Positions 60,204 through 60,234 of a stretch of DNA of 60,234 nucleotides are shown one piece after another; within the stretch, counting starts at the first letter, position 1; every line of letters begins with the position of its first letter. The notes beneath the pieces were generated by a model, which was not told the origin of the DNA, made no database searches, and saw only the letters and a list, made by a program, of their open reading frames with translations. The position numbers and the translations under genes are program-made. The DNA comes from Actinospica acidithermotolerans (GTDB taxonomy: Bacteria; Actinomycetota; Actinomycetes; Streptomycetales; Catenulisporaceae): NCBI RefSeq assembly GCF_018139625.1, contig NZ_JAGSOH010000033.1:1-60234 (forward strand). Direction: 5' to 3'.

Positions 60204-60234
60204 ATGCCGCTCAGCCACGCCCACGCCCCCGCCC
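60204..60234 (+). CDS. Possible start of a gene cut by the window edge
   Basis: ATG 60204 opens a frame reading MPLSHAHAPA to the end of the window. The only support is the -10-like TACGCT 7 nt upstream and the divergent orientation to the hypothetical gene. Nothing can be said about the product. Confidence 0.3.
   Translation, partial: MPLSHAHAPA

Overview
The window is very high in GC, uses GTG and TTG starts often, and carries mycothiol genes (mca, mshB, a DinB/DUF664-type thiol transferase), a SARP/AfsR-like regulator, DUF4307, a VanW-type cell-wall protein and a mycobacterial Sdh1-like succinate dehydrogenase. This points to the chromosome of a filamentous or soil actinomycete (Streptomyces/Catenulispora-like; the genus cannot be fixed from sequence reading alone). 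I see no transposase, integrase, phage gene, tRNA, rRNA or CRISPR array. Many starts look leaderless: a TANNNT-type or GAGAAT -10 sits 6-9 nt before the start codon.

Layout. 1-2.3 kb: the end of an OsmC gene and a DrrAB-like ABC exporter. 2.3-5.3 kb: an AfsR-like STAND regulator with a shortened BTAD region. 5.3-23.6 kb: a cell-surface polysaccharide locus bracketed by the dTDP-rhamnose genes, rmlA-rmlC on the left and rmlB-rmlD on the right. Between them lie three paralogous family-2 glycosyltransferases, a 2-oxoglutarate/Fe(II) oxygenase translationally linked to one of them, a flippase, two DUF2079 membrane proteins, an acyltransferase, a GT-C-like membrane protein, a polyprenyl-phosphate glycosyltransferase-like gene with its DUF2304 partner, and another GT2. 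23.7-26.1 kb: a 57-bp tandem repeat, mca, DUF4307 and greA. 26.1-31.8 kb: a second DrrAB-like exporter with an unusual duplicated gene junction, then an ABC transporter / histidine kinase / response regulator operon. 32-40.2 kb: a large VanW protein, a DUF6113-like membrane protein, mshB, a primase-polymerase-like protein and a dipeptidyl-peptidase-IV-type S9 peptidase. 40.4-45.2 kb: an ECF-like sigma factor with a DUF4232 membrane protein, typA, and an unknown TPR-like membrane protein. 45.4-49 kb: sdhCAB with a CRP/GlxR-like site and an operator-like inverted repeat. 49.0-53.3 kb: a 1435-residue LRR-Roc-COR (ROCO) protein. 53.5-60.2 kb: a DinB-family protein, aminopeptidase N, a secreted phospholipase-D-like protein, an NCS1 permease, an unknown protein and possibly the first codons of another gene.

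How they work together. The rml genes make dTDP-L-rhamnose for the embedded glycosyltransferases; the flippase, acyltransferase and membrane GT-like proteins would export and decorate the product. mshB and mca act in mycothiol synthesis and mycothiol-conjugate turnover. sdhCAB feeds the respiratory chain.

Most unusual items: (a) between the ATPase and permease genes at about 27.1 kb, a 59-bp unit has been tandemly duplicated so that each copy is a complete 20-codon mini-gene joined to its neighbours by ATGA stop/start overlaps; (b) the ROCO protein beside sdh, with about 29 LRRs, a degenerate G4 motif and a Cys-rich C-terminal segment; (c) the SdhC CHSCRH motif and the regulatory architecture in front of sdhC; (d) the oxygenase inside the rhamnosyltransferase operon.
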